In this document: one piece after another, positions 1-8,055 of the stretch
Layout of the letters: the number at the start of each line of letters is the position of its first letter
How positions within the stretch are numbered: position 1 is the stretch's first letter
Origin: DYEP01 sp040755615
GTDB lineage: Bacteria; Bacillota; Sulfobacillia; DUSP01; DYEP01
Assembly (NCBI GenBank): GCA_040755615.1
Contig: JBFMAL010000008.1
Span: 1 to 64,000 of the forward strand
Direction: 5' to 3'
DNA length: 64,000 bases
Translations under genes and position numbers: made by a program
Notes under the pieces: model-generated
Database searches by the model: none
What the model saw: only the letters and a program-made list of their open reading frames with translations
Told to the model about the DNA's origin: nothing

Positions 1-69
1 AATCGCATCAAGATATCGCTGGGCGGAAGGAGCCCGATGGAATATCGACGAAGCTTGGGATATGCGTGA
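1..69 (+). mobile_element. IS3-family transposase (OrfB), C-terminal end; gene runs in from upstream
   Basis: The first 22 codons read in frame 1 and end in TGA at 67-69. The peptide includes SLGGRSPMEYRRSLGYA, which closely resembles the extreme C-terminus of IS3/IS150-group OrfB integrases (pattern LGGxSPxEYRRxLG). The remainder of the transposase, with its DDE catalytic core, would lie left of the window, so completeness cannot be judged. It sits next to a phage/ICE-type integrase, which fits an insertion sequence lodged in or beside an integrated element. The family assignment rests on a short tail only. Confidence 0.6.
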
Positions 70-72
70 AGA

Positions 73-92
73 AGTCCAACAAAACGTCCGCA
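73..92 (+). repeat. possible right inverted repeat of the IS3-family element
   Basis: Directly after the transposase stop the sequence contains GTCCAACAAAACGTCCGCA and then a C-run. Read on the other strand this is TG...GTTTTGTTGGAC, resembling IS150-group terminal repeats, which end in CA/TG. The matching left repeat is outside the window, so the boundary is a suggestion only. Confidence 0.35.
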
Positions 93-129
93 CCCCCGGT
101 GGTCAACTTTTCGGTTGACACTCACAAAG

Positions 130-414
130 ATGAAGCAGATTATCGGCGGCAAAGTGTATGACACGGAGAAGGCCCGGCTTGTATCGAGCGACCACTATTG
201 GGACGGGAGCAATTGGGAGCGAAGCGGTAGAAATACCTTCCTTTACAAGAGGGCCAAAGGAAATTTCTTCTTGCACTGTACCACGAGATGGCAGGGTGAG
301 CGGGACCGAATCCAGCCAGTGAGTAAAGAGGAGGCCAAATATTGGTTCGAGCAATTACCGGAACACGAGCTGGAATATGAGGACGTCTTTGGCGAAGCCC
401 CGGAGGAGGCGTGA
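130..414 (+). CDS. hypothetical protein of mobile elements
   Basis: A 94-residue soluble protein beginning MKQIIGGKVYDTEKA. The opening resembles a common small-protein family of Firmicutes conjugative and phage-like elements, which begin M-K-x-I-I-x-G-K-x-Y-D-T and end with a motif like SKEEAKYWFEQ; no biochemical role is known to me. An in-frame TTG lies five codons upstream at 115, but the ATG at 130 matches the family start better. Neither start has a strong ribosome-binding site. It lies upstream of a second small gene and the integrase, all on the plus strand, probably one cargo operon. Confidence 0.55.
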   Translation: MKQIIGGKVYDTEKARLVSSDHYWDGSNWERSGRNTFLYKRAKGNFFLHCTTRWQGERDRIQPVSKEEAKYWFEQLPEHELEYEDVFGEAPEEA

Positions 415-419
415 GAAGC

Positions 420-656
420 ATGGTTTACAAGTGGGCCTGTCCTCACCGCGAAGACACGACGGACCGGGTGAAACACGAAGTCGGAAAGCTGGAGGGCTGG
501 ATATTTACACTGGAAATTGCCGAGAAGTCGCTGCCGTCGAATGCGCATATTGAACACTTCGCCAGGCTGCGGGACATGCAAGATCATTTCAGGCGGAAGC
601 TACGGGAACTAGAAAGGCCGGATGCAAAGACAAAATATGGGAGGGAGACAAGCTAA
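420..656 (+). CDS. hypothetical small protein
   Basis: A 78-residue protein, charged and largely helical in composition, with a CPHRED motif near the N-terminus and many Arg/Lys/Glu residues. I do not recognise a family. The ATG at 420 has GGAGG at 405-409 with ten bases spacing; a GTG at 411 would sit inside the Shine-Dalgarno sequence. Its TAA overlaps the ATG of the integrase (TAATG), so the two are probably translationally coupled. Confidence 0.5.
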   Translation: MVYKWACPHREDTTDRVKHEVGKLEGWIFTLEIAEKSLPSNAHIEHFARLRDMQDHFRRKLRELERPDAKTKYGRETS

Positions 657-1835
657 TGGCCAAAAAGCGGGGCTACGGCGAAGGGAGCATAAGCAGGCGC
701 AAGGATGGCCGCTGGCAGGGGAGCATTCTCATTGGCTATGACCCCGAAACCGGCAGGCCAAAGCGGAAATACTTCTACGGCGACACGAGAAAGGAAGTCC
801 AGCAGAAGCTAAATGAAATAGCGGTGAAAATTCAGGCAGGGACCTACAAGGAACCGGCCAAAATAACGGTGGCGGAATGGTTTGCAACCTGGCTTAACGA
901 CTATATGAAGCCTTCCCTGAGGTCTACTACATGGAAGAGCTACAAGTACCAGGTTAACGGCCATATTATACCGGCCCTGGGACATTTGAAGCTCTCTCAA
1001 TTGCAAACGGCCCATATCCAGCGACTTTACAACGAGAAACTTTACGGCGGCAGGCTGGACGGCAAGGAAGGGGGTTTAACCCCCAGGAGCATTAAATACA
1101 TTCATACCGTCATTCATTCGGCCCTGGAGCAGGCCAAAAAGGAAGGCATGATTATCATTAACCCTGCTGATGCTGATAAGCTGCCGAAGAAGGAGCAGAA
1201 AGAAATCCACTACCTGGACGGTGAAGGGATTAAGAAATTCTTGAACATGGCTAAAGAGTCAAAGCACCTTGCGGCCTTCTTCCTGGCACTGAATACCGGC
1301 ATGAGGTGGGGAGAGCTGCTGGCCCTGCGCTGGAAGGACGTTGACTTTGAAGCAAGACAGCTTACCGTAAACCGGGGGCTGGTAAGAGTAAGCGGCAAAG
1401 GGCTGTTCTTCCAGGATCCAAAGACGAAGCTTTCCCAGCGAGTTATTAACCTTTCTCCTGCTGCCCTGGCGGTGCTGAAGGAGCATAAGAGGAAGCAGAA
1501 CGAATACCGGCTTATGGCTGGCGGTGCTTACAATAAAGAGCTTGACCTGGTATTTGCTAACGAACTGGGGGAGCCCATTGACCCGAGAGCCTTTACCAGG
1601 GTGTTTGAAAGGCTAGTAAAAAAAAGCTGGTCTGAATGTTACCTTCCACGGTTTGCGTCATACCTTTGCCACCATTGCCCTGGAACAGGGTATTGACGTT
1701 AAGACCATTCAGGAACCATTAGGCCACCATTCTGCTGCCTTTACAATGGACGTTTATTCCAGCGTTACGGCCAAAATGAAGCGGGAAGCAGCAGACAAGG
1801 TGGGCAACCTGCTGGCTTCCATGCTTGAGAATTAG
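656..1835 (+). pseudogene. tyrosine recombinase/integrase, frameshifted in an A8 run
   Basis: A phage/ICE-type site-specific tyrosine recombinase. Residues 1-60 resemble the AP2-like arm-binding domain (GYGEGSISRRKDGRWQG), followed by a SAM-like core-binding domain and the catalytic domain. The first catalytic Arg is in NTGMRWGELLALRW near residue 217. The second half of the active site (GLRHTF, LGHHS, and the tyrosine in MDVYSSV) is encoded in another frame starting near 1626. The frames join if one A is removed from the eight-A run at 1618-1625, after which the text reads VKKAGLNVTFHGLRHTF and continues to a stop at 1835. As written, the product ends at 1696 and lacks the catalytic His-Arg-Tyr. 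It may be a genuine inactivating mutation, a sequencing error, or, less likely, slippage-dependent expression. The gene faces the 3' end of a tRNA-Pro, the usual position of such integrases. Confidence 0.85.
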
Positions 1836-1866
1836 CCCTACAGTAAGCCGCGGGCCAAATTAAGAA

Positions 1867-1891
1867 GCACCGGCTTTTTTGTTTCCGGTGC
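1867..1891. repeat. inverted repeat after the integrase
   Basis: GCACCGG at 1867-1873 pairs with CCGGTGC at 1885-1891 around an 11-base T-rich loop. No U-tract follows on either strand, so it is a weak candidate for a terminator between the integrase and the convergent small gene at 1920-2135. Confidence 0.3.
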
Positions 1892-1919
1892 CTCGGGAAG
1901 AGACATGCCCTTGGGTAAC

Positions 1920-2135
1920 TCACTGTTGAATTGGTTCAAACCGTATCCCTCCATCCCCCGGGAAAGGTAGCCTGTGGTCGTGCTCCCCGTCTAAGATTTC
2001 ACGAGGAATCCGCCGAAAGGCTTTGCACTTTGAGCCTATGCCGTCTGCAGGTCTTTCCGTTGACCAGTGCTTGCAGCGCACGCATTGTTCACCATATATC
2101 GGGTAATTGACGCTGCGGTCGTCTAATATAATCAT
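1920..2135 (-). CDS. small cysteine-rich (zinc-ribbon-like) hypothetical protein
   Basis: A 71-residue protein with a CVRCKHW motif and a later GSKCKAF, giving three clustered cysteines, then IPREILDGEHDHRLPFPGD and GIRFEPI. The CxxCxxW...C...PGDxGIxFEP layout matches a recurring family of tiny uncharacterised proteins of thermophilic and anaerobic Firmicutes, often linked to mobile DNA. The reading frame is convincing because conserved-looking Cys, His and Pro-Gly-Asp residues fall in one frame. It starts with ATG at 2135, with a GGGAG just upstream. It lies between the broken integrase and the tRNA, on the opposite strand, as probable cargo at the element edge. Metal binding is inferred from the cysteines only. 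Confidence 0.55.
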   Translation of the reverse strand: MIILDDRSVNYPIYGEQCVRCKHWSTERPADGIGSKCKAFRRIPREILDGEHDHRLPFPGDGGIRFEPIQQ

Positions 2136-2253
2136 GGCTCCCTGATCTTCCTTGTTTTTTTTCTTGTTTTGAAATGTGTGTCAAATGTTTGTACCGGGCC
2201 ATTTTTAGCGGTTTTTTATGTTAACAGGTTTCCCAAAAACCCTTTATTTTCAA

Positions 2254-2330
2254 TGGTCGGGCCGACTGGATTTGAACCAGCGACCTCTTGAACCCCATTC
2301 AAGCGCGCTACCAAGCTGCGCCACGGCCCG
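2254..2330 (-). tRNA. tRNA-Pro (anticodon GGG)
   Basis: Read on the minus strand from 2330 to 2254, a 77-nt cloverleaf includes the encoded CCA. The acceptor stem CGGGCCG pairs with CGGCCCG over all seven pairs. The anticodon arm CUUGA/UCAAG encloses the loop AUGGGGU, giving anticodon GGG (proline). The T arm carries GGUUCAAAUCC. The 3' end points toward the integrase at 656-1835, so it is the likely attachment site of the element. Confidence 0.95.
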
Positions 2331-2339
2331 ACACCGATT

Positions 2340-2368
2340 ATTATACCCCACACTTTTGCTCATTTCAA
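2340..2368 (-). promoter_or_regulatory. sigma-A-type promoter of tRNA-Pro
   Basis: On the minus strand, TTGAAA (2368-2363), 17 bases and TATAAT (2345-2340) lie just upstream of the tRNA 5' end at 2330. The distance to the mature tRNA end is only about ten bases after the -10 element, which fits a stable-RNA promoter. Confidence 0.75.
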
Positions 2369-2524
2369 CTTCTTTTGCCGAAAGCCCACATGATATCCTA
2401 TTATCGCTCAATTGGCTTAGACGCATGTTGTATCTATTTCGAGCAGCTGGTTCCGACGGGCGTCCGGGCAGTTTCTGCCAATTCTGGATATGCGGAAGGG
2501 GACTGATCTTCCTTCTTCAACCGT

Positions 2525-2552
2525 TTTACACTCGTTTGCCTCGGGATATTAT
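2525..2552 (+). promoter_or_regulatory. sigma-A-type promoter before the glycosyltransferase
   Basis: TTTACA (2525-2530), 16 bases and TATTAT (2547-2552) lie 26 bases upstream of the ATG at 2578. The region before it, back to the tRNA promoter, shows no gene. Confidence 0.5.
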
Positions 2553-2577
2553 ATATACACAGTCGGGGTGGTGGAAA

Positions 2578-3654
2578 ATGCGGGTACTGTTCGTGTCAAG
2601 GCCTGCAGAAGGTGGCATGAAGAGGCATCTTGAACTGTTGCAGCGTGAACTGAAAAGTCGCGGAGTGGATACTGCAGTTGCAGGCCCGGATGGTGGTGAT
2701 GGGACGAGGTATTCCTGCGACGTCGCCGATGGGATACGCCCGCGATCGGACCTGTTGGCGCGCAGGCAGATAAAAGCGGCTATTTCTCACTTTCGACCCG
2801 ATCTGATTCACTACCACGGCTTCAAGGCGGCACTGCTTGGCAGATCGCTGAGAACCGGCGAGGTGCCAGCCGTGTGTACGCTCCACGGGTTCATGCTGCG
2901 GGACGGGGCATACAGGCATCTAGGAGCGTTGATGGTAGCCGCCGAGCGTTGGCAGTCCCACCGGACCCGCGCATACATCGCAGTCTCGGATGCGCTGAAA
3001 AGACACTATGTGCAGTCTGTGGGCCTTCCCGAGGCAAAGATCACCGTCATTCCAAACCCTGTCGATGTGCCCGCAGGCGAACGCAAGAGCCTGCGTCCGG
3101 CCAGGACTGTTCAGGTTGTGGGCACGTCAGGCAGGCTTGTACCGGAAAAGGGAATTGATATGTTGATCGATGCCTTGAGAATACTAGGCGGCACCGCTCC
3201 TATCCAGCTGCTGATAGCGGGCGAGGGACCCGAACGCGAGCAGCTGGAGCGCAGGGTCAAGGCGAGCAACCTAGAGTCAAAGGTGACCTTCCTCGGGCAC
3301 GTTGACGACATGAACAGTTTCTTTGAAACCCTTGACATATATGTTCAACCTTCGGTGAGCGAAGGGTTTGGTATGGCTTGTGCTGAGGCAATGGCAGCGG
3401 GCGTCCCGGTGCTCGTATCCGACGCAGGTGGGCTTGCTGAGCTGGCCGGGTACGGGGAGTTCGGGCTTGTGTTCCGGGCCGGTTGTGTTGAAGAGCTCTC
3501 CGATGCGCTCGCTCTCCTCCTGGCTGAGGAAGGGCTGAGAGACGATCTTGGCGCAAAGGGGCGACAATCCATCCTCACCCGGTTTTCTCCGTCTGTGGTA
3601 GCCGACCGGACTGTCACGCTTTACCGGAGTGTAGTCGCAGGGACGGCGAGATGA
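2578..3654 (+). CDS. GT4-type glycosyltransferase
   Basis: A 358-residue cytoplasmic glycosyltransferase of the GT-B fold, expected to transfer an activated sugar to a lipid or envelope acceptor. The N-terminal half (MRVLFVSRPAEGGMKRHLE) has the usual Rossmann start and a YHGFKAALLGR segment. The C-terminal half carries TSGRLVPEKGIDMLIDAL, DIYVQPSVSEGFGMACAEA with the EX7E acid pair of family GT4, and PVLVSDAGGLAEL. A longer open frame begins at 2218 but would run through the tRNA on the other strand. The ATG at 2578, after GGTGG and the promoter at 2525-2552, is the sensible start. Its stop overlaps the ATG of the next gene (ATGA), so the two act together. The donor and acceptor are unknown. 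Confidence 0.85.
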   Translation: MRVLFVSRPAEGGMKRHLELLQRELKSRGVDTAVAGPDGGDGTRYSCDVADGIRPRSDLLARRQIKAAISHFRPDLIHYHGFKAALLGRSLRTGEVPAVCTLHGFMLRDGAYRHLGALMVAAERWQSHRTRAYIAVSDALKRHYVQSVGLPEAKITVIPNPVDVPAGERKSLRPARTVQVVGTSGRLVPEKGIDMLIDALRILGGTAPIQLLIAGEGPEREQLERRVKASNLESKVTFLGHVDDMNSFFETLDIYVQPSVSEGFGMACAEAMAAGVPVLVSDAGGLAELAGYGEFGLVFRAGCVEELSDALALLLAEEGLRDDLGAKGRQSILTRFSPSVVADRTVTLYRSVVAGTAR

Positions 3655-5840
3655 AGACGGAACAAGCGATGAAGAAGGTCTTAAGACTAAAAGCGCTGAT
3701 CTGTCTAATCGCATTCCCGATGCTTTTCAGGCTACTGCCTCCAGCGCAGGCCTCGGCTTCTTCCAGAGTATTCATCGTGGTGGTGCCGTACCTGGAATGG
3801 GAAGACCTGGGTTCCGGAGCCTTTGGTGACATGATAGACTCCAGTGCGTTGGGACTCATGGTCACTAATACTGCAGGAAAAAGGGGAGATCTCTCAGGAT
3901 ACGTGACAGTGGGTGCCGGTTCCAGAGCGCTAGGACCCGGTGCCGGCGACGCGCGCGACAGCTCGGACGACGGGGCACGGGCGTTGTATACGCTTCAAAC
4001 CGGCATCGGTGTGGACTCGTCCGAGTGGCAGGTAGTCCACTTGGGGCTGGCACAGATGGTCTCAGAGAACAGCCGCGTTCATCACATGGTGCGGCCCGGG
4101 CTAATGGGCGAAGTTCTCAGCCGGCACGGGATCACCACCGCGGTGTTCGGGAACGCAGACCTTGAAGGTGAAAGGCAGCGCGCGGCATCTACCATTGTGA
4201 TGGATGCGCACGGACGTGTGAAAAAGGGGATGGTTGGACAGAGGCTGCTGCTTTGGGACGAGGCCTGGCCCTTCGGCAGAAAGTCAAACTACCCACTATT
4301 GCTTGAACTGGCGCTTTCTGTGGAGGCGCCTGCTCTGATCGCGGTGGAAACTGGCGATCTCTACCGGGCGGAAGAATACGAGCTGTACATGCTACCTGAG
4401 GCAGGAGCGGTAGCGAGACAGCACGCACTCTGGGAGGTCGGCAATTTTATACAGGAACTGGCTGCATCACTCGCACCCGGGGATGAGCTGTTTCTTTTAG
4501 TCCCTGTGGCTGGAAGAAACTCAAGAACCGCGGGGAGTACACTTGTACCCTTCATGGCCTACGGCGGAAGGTTCAAAGAAGGAGTACTCACATCCCCGTC
4601 CACAAGGAGGCGTGGTATCGTGCTAAACACGGACGTGGCGGCAACAGTGTTATCCCGGTTCGGGCTCGAAGCGGCTGAGATATACGGAAGGCCCATGGAA
4701 GTGCTGGCATCCGAAAACAGCTGGAGCGAAGTCTCGAGGGAAAGGCAGAGGATACTTGTCAATCACGGTATACGCTCCGTGCTGCTCAAAGCATACATCC
4801 TCGCCTCCGTCATCGTACTGTCCGCCGGCGCATACTCCCTGTACTTCAAGCGCAGGTGGCTCAACCGCCTGGGTCCCACCCTGGTTTCGCTGGCGCTGGT
4901 ACCGCTATTTATGCTTGTCGCCGGTGCTCTGCGCATCGGTTCCCCCGCAGCCGCGCTGGCCATGTCGTTTGGCATGGCTGTCCTTGTGGCCTGGGCCACA
5001 TCTCTGGTAGTGCGCGGCCGATGGGTCGAGTGCTTTTTTGTGGTGGGCGGTCTCACCCAGACGGTGCTGATACTTCAGGTGTTATCGGGGGGGCACTTGC
5101 TCGGAGATACGCCGCTTGGGTATTCAACCATCGGCGCGGCGCGGTTTTATGGTATAGGAAACGAGTACATGGGCGTGTTGCTCGGCGGCACAATTGTGGC
5201 CGTATCCACGGCTAGAGATCTGTTTGGCCGTTGGGGGCCAGTGCGTTGGCTGACTGCAGCACAGATGGCCATGACCGTGCTGGTAACGGGGATGCCAGGG
5301 CTCGGCGCCAACTTCGGGGGCGGCCTGAGCGCTGCCATTGCCTGGGGGTACCTTGAGACAAGACACGCGAAAAAGCGGATCGGTATCCACGCCGCGCTGG
5401 CGCTTTGTGCGGCGCTTGGCTTGTCGGTGGCGGTACTAATGGTACTTCTTGACTTCTACGAAGGTACCCAGACGATGTCGCACATTGGTGGTTCTATGAT
5501 TACGCTGTTCTTGAAGGGGCCGGCGGTGGCGCTTCAGACCATCGCAAGGAAGATTGACATGAACATCAGGCTGATCAGGTACACGCTGTGGACAAGGGCA
5601 CTACTCACCGCCGTGGGGTCATATGCCCTGCTTGTACACAGACCTGCTGGTATCTACAGGGCAGTCGCTGCGAAATACCATTATACGGCTTCAGGACTCG
5701 CAGGTGTGGCAGTGGCAGCCTTTGCGTCATTCGTTCTTAACGATTCGGGAGTGGTTGCGGCAGCCACAACCATGATCATAGGCTCCGCGGCAGCCATCAC
5801 TTTAAGCCTCAAAGAGTGGGAAGAGCAAGCAGTTTCTTGA
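3651..5840 (+). CDS. large membrane protein with N-terminal phosphatase-like ectodomain; function unknown
   Basis: A 729-residue protein with a signal/anchor segment at about residues 12-32, ending in QASA. An extracytoplasmic domain follows, to about residue 375, and then nine or ten hydrophobic segments. The ectodomain has the feel of the alkaline-phosphatase/phosphoglyceromutase superfamily: FIVVVPYLEWEDL, repeated Gly-rich turns, and a later VLNTDVAATVLSRFGL resembling the conserved ends of such domains. I do not see a complete set of metal ligands, so activity is not claimed. The membrane part includes GAARFYGIGNEYMGVLLGG, a strikingly conserved-looking motif. Overlap with the glycosyltransferase upstream suggests a joint role in an envelope glycopolymer, perhaps processing or export. 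No gene name is supportable. Confidence 0.7.
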   Translation: MKTEQAMKKVLRLKALICLIAFPMLFRLLPPAQASASSRVFIVVVPYLEWEDLGSGAFGDMIDSSALGLMVTNTAGKRGDLSGYVTVGAGSRALGPGAGDARDSSDDGARALYTLQTGIGVDSSEWQVVHLGLAQMVSENSRVHHMVRPGLMGEVLSRHGITTAVFGNADLEGERQRAASTIVMDAHGRVKKGMVGQRLLLWDEAWPFGRKSNYPLLLELALSVEAPALIAVETGDLYRAEEYELYMLPEAGAVARQHALWEVGNFIQELAASLAPGDELFLLVPVAGRNSRTAGSTLVPFMAYGGRFKEGVLTSPSTRRRGIVLNTDVAATVLSRFGLEAAEIYGRPMEVLASENSWSEVSRERQRILVNHGIRSVLLKAYILASVIVLSAGAYSLYFKRRWLNRLGPTLVSLALVPLFMLVAGALRIGSPAAALAMSFGMAVLVAWATSLVVRGRWVECFFVVGGLTQTVLILQVLSGGHLLGDTPLGYSTIGAARFYGIGNEYMGVLLGGTIVAVSTARDLFGRWGPVRWLTAAQMAMTVLVTGMPGLGANFGGGLSAAIAWGYLETRHAKKRIGIHAALALCAALGLSVAVLMVLLDFYEGTQTMSHIGGSMITLFLKGPAVALQTIARKIDMNIRLIRYTLWTRALLTAVGSYALLVHRPAGIYRAVAAKYHYTASGLAGVAVAAFASFVLNDSGVVAAATTMIIGSAAAITLSLKEWEEQAVS

Positions 5841-5860
5841 TTGACGAAATCCGTTTTTCC

Positions 5861-5888
5861 TTGACAACAGGCCGGAATCTGTTACAAT
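5861..5888 (+). promoter_or_regulatory. sigma-A-type promoter of speD
   Basis: TTGACA (5861-5866), 16 bases and TACAAT (5883-5888), 71 bases before the speD ATG. Both hexamers are close to consensus. Confidence 0.75.
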
Positions 5889-5959
5889 TTTATTGTCCCA
5901 GATGAAGTCGAAAGGGAGGTCGTGAGACCGCAAAAACATAAAAGGGGGTTGATAATGAA

Positions 5960-6340
5960 ATGAACAGCGCTTTGGGCCGTCATGTGCTCGCAGAGGTTTA
6001 CGGGTGCAAACCGCACGTACTGGACAATGTCGAGTCTGTCGAAAAGATCATGATAGACGCAGCGCTGGCAGCTGGGGCGGAAATAAGGGAAGTCGCATTT
6101 CACAAATTCAGCCCTCAGGGTGTAAGCGGAGTAGTGGTAATATCTGAATCCCATCTTGCGGTACACACATGGCCGGAGCTGGGGTACGCGGCAGTGGATG
6201 TTTTCACGTGCGGCGAGAAGGTAGACCCCTGGGTAGCATGCAATCACATCGTGAAGGAGTTTGACGCTACCAACGTGACGGCTTCGGAGATGAAGAGAGG
6301 CATCATGCAACCCCAGGCAAAGACTGCGCTGGCAGGATAA
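5960..6340 (+). CDS. speD: S-adenosylmethionine decarboxylase proenzyme
   Basis: A 126-residue SpeD of the short bacterial type (also called SpeH). It decarboxylates S-adenosylmethionine to supply the aminopropyl donor for spermidine synthesis. The proenzyme cuts itself between Glu63 and Ser64 in SESHLAVHTWPE to make the pyruvoyl cofactor, and that motif is intact. Length agrees with the Bacillus and Thermotoga proteins. The start is the ATG at 5960 after AAAGGGGG; an ATG at 5955 is out of frame and would encode two codons only. It is monocistronic, between its own promoter and a strong terminator. Polyamine synthesis from its product yields methylthioadenosine, which the operon at 11505-14841 could recycle. 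Confidence 0.95.
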   Translation: MNSALGRHVLAEVYGCKPHVLDNVESVEKIMIDAALAAGAEIREVAFHKFSPQGVSGVVVISESHLAVHTWPELGYAAVDVFTCGEKVDPWVACNHIVKEFDATNVTASEMKRGIMQPQAKTALAG

Positions 6341-6402
6341 TCCAAACGGAGGGTGATTTTTATCAGTCGACAGAAAACCAAAAAGGAGAAGTCAGACACG
6401 TA

Positions 6403-6453
6403 AAGCCCTACGGTGAGCGTCTTTTAGGACTAAACCGTAGGGCTTAAGTTTTT
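6403..6453 (+). terminator. intrinsic terminator after speD
   Basis: AAGCCCTACGGT (6403-6414) pairs perfectly with ACCGTAGGGCTT (6434-6445) and is followed by AAGTTTTT. Twelve base pairs, 19-base loop. Confidence 0.75.
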
Positions 6454-6520
6454 GGCAAAGAAGGGATCTTTAGGATTTGGGAGAAGAGATATTTCTGTCT
6501 AGATCAAAAGGAGTGATACT

Positions 6521-7588
6521 GTGGACGAGTTGCTGAGTATGCTGAAGGAACTTACCGAGTGTTCGGGAGTCCCGGGACATGAGGCAGAGGTACGCCAGGT
6601 GATCAGAAAACACGTGGCTCCGTACGCAGAGATTACCCAGGACAGGCTGGGCAGCATCATTTGCATGAAGAAGGGCGCGTCAGAAGAGCCCAGGATCATG
6701 CTCGCGGGGCACATGGACGAGATCGGTTTTATGGTCACCCACATCTCCAAAGAAGGCTACCTCAAATTCCAGCAGCTGGGCGGCTGGTGGGACCAGGTGC
6801 TCATGTCCCAGCGGGTAGTCGTGAAGACCAAGAAAGGTGATGTGCTTGGGGTCATAGGGTCAAAACCGCCTCACCTGATGGACGCTGAAGAGCGGCGCAA
6901 GCTTGTAGAGAAGAAGGACATGTACATCGATGTGGGCGCATCCAGCAGGGAAGAGGCCCAGCAGTTTGGAATACGCCCGGGCGATCCCGTGATACCGGCG
7001 AGCAACTTCAGCGTGATGACCAATCCAAAGTACCTGCTAGCGAAAGCATGGGATGACAGGGTTGGGTGCGCACTTTTCATCGAGGTGATAAAGAGACTTG
7101 GCCAGGATCATCCAAATACAGTGTATGGCGTGGGATCGGTCCAGGAGGAGGTGGGCCTTCGGGGGGCAGTGACCAGTTCTTTCGTGGTGCAGCCTCACGT
7201 CGGTTTTGCGCTTGAGGTCTCAATCGCCAACGACACTCCTGGAGTCGGCGAGCACGAGGGACAGGGCAAACTCGGGGGAGGTCCAGCGATCGTGGTATAC
7301 GATGCCAGTCTGGTACCTAACGCGCGACTGAGGGACCTGGTGATTGACACGGCGCAGGAAGAGGGCATCAGCGTCCAGTTCGGCAGCCTGTCAGGCGGGG
7401 GAACCGACGCGGGCCGGATCCATCTTACCTCAGCGGGAGTACCGAGTCTCGTCATCGGAGTGCCCACAAGATACATTCACTCACACCAGGGGATAATACA
7501 CTTGGACGATTTCGAGAATACCGTGCGGCTGATGGTGGCTACAATAAATAAGCTTGATAGAAAGACCGTGGAATGGCTGGTGGAGTAG
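6521..7588 (+). CDS. M42-family metallo-aminopeptidase
   Basis: A 355-residue dinuclear zinc peptidase of family M42 (FrvX/YsdC/tetrahedral aminopeptidase type), which trims peptides in the cytoplasm as a dodecameric shell. Metal and catalytic motifs are present in order: GHMDEIGF (His64, Asp66), AWDDRVGC with the bridging Asp, VQEEVGLRG with the catalytic Glu pair, LEVSIAND, and a C-terminal HSHQGI with the last His ligand. GTG at 6521 follows an almost complete Shine-Dalgarno, AAAAGGAGTGAT. ndk follows four bases after the stop, so the genes share a transcript. Confidence 0.9.
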   Translation: MDELLSMLKELTECSGVPGHEAEVRQVIRKHVAPYAEITQDRLGSIICMKKGASEEPRIMLAGHMDEIGFMVTHISKEGYLKFQQLGGWWDQVLMSQRVVVKTKKGDVLGVIGSKPPHLMDAEERRKLVEKKDMYIDVGASSREEAQQFGIRPGDPVIPASNFSVMTNPKYLLAKAWDDRVGCALFIEVIKRLGQDHPNTVYGVGSVQEEVGLRGAVTSSFVVQPHVGFALEVSIANDTPGVGEHEGQGKLGGGPAIVVYDASLVPNARLRDLVIDTAQEEGISVQFGSLSGGGTDAGRIHLTSAGVPSLVIGVPTRYIHSHQGIIHLDDFENTVRLMVATINKLDRKTVEWLVE

Positions 7589-7592
7589 ATTG

Positions 7593-8039
7593 ATGGAGAA
7601 AAGCTTTGTAATGATAAAGCCCGACGGAGTACAGCGGGGACTGGTGGGGGAAATTATCGGCCGTCTTGAGCGCTGCGGCCTGAAACTGCACGCGCTCAGG
7701 CTCCTTCAAATCGACCGCCAGCTGGCCGCGGAGCACTACAGACAGCACGAAGGCAAGGCCTTTTACGAGCCGCTGCTTTCGTATATAACATCAGGCCCCG
7801 TTGTGGCGATGGTATGGGGCGGCCCTCGGGCGGTTGCGCTTGTCAGAAAGCTCACCGGAGCCACCGATCCACAAAAGGCGGAACCGGGTACTATACGCGG
7901 GGACCTGGCGCTCGATATAGGCAAGAACATCATTCACGCATCAGATTCAGTGGAAGCCGCAGAGCGAGAGATCTCTCTGTTCTTCAACAAAGACGAAGTG
8001 CTGGAACACGACAGAGCCGTTGACCCCTGGGTATACTGA
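7593..8039 (+). CDS. ndk: nucleoside diphosphate kinase
   Basis: A 148-residue NDK that passes the gamma-phosphate from ATP to nucleoside diphosphates through a phosphohistidine. The catalytic His is in KNIIHASDS (His115). MEKSFVMIKPDGVQRGLVGE and the Kpn-loop region near ATDPQKAEPGTIRGD are typical. The frame is open further upstream, but the ATG at 7593 gives the family N-terminus. GGTGGAG inside the end of the preceding gene serves as ribosome-binding site. Confidence 0.96.
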   Translation: MEKSFVMIKPDGVQRGLVGEIIGRLERCGLKLHALRLLQIDRQLAAEHYRQHEGKAFYEPLLSYITSGPVVAMVWGGPRAVALVRKLTGATDPQKAEPGTIRGDLALDIGKNIIHASDSVEAAEREISLFFNKDEVLEHDRAVDPWVY

Positions 8040-8055
8040 CAGAGCGTTTGCCTCG

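Noticed and set aside
2218..2577. Extension of the glycosyltransferase open frame upstream to 2218
   Set aside because: It would translate through the antisense of the tRNA-Pro gene. The ATG at 2578 with a promoter just upstream gives the normal family length.
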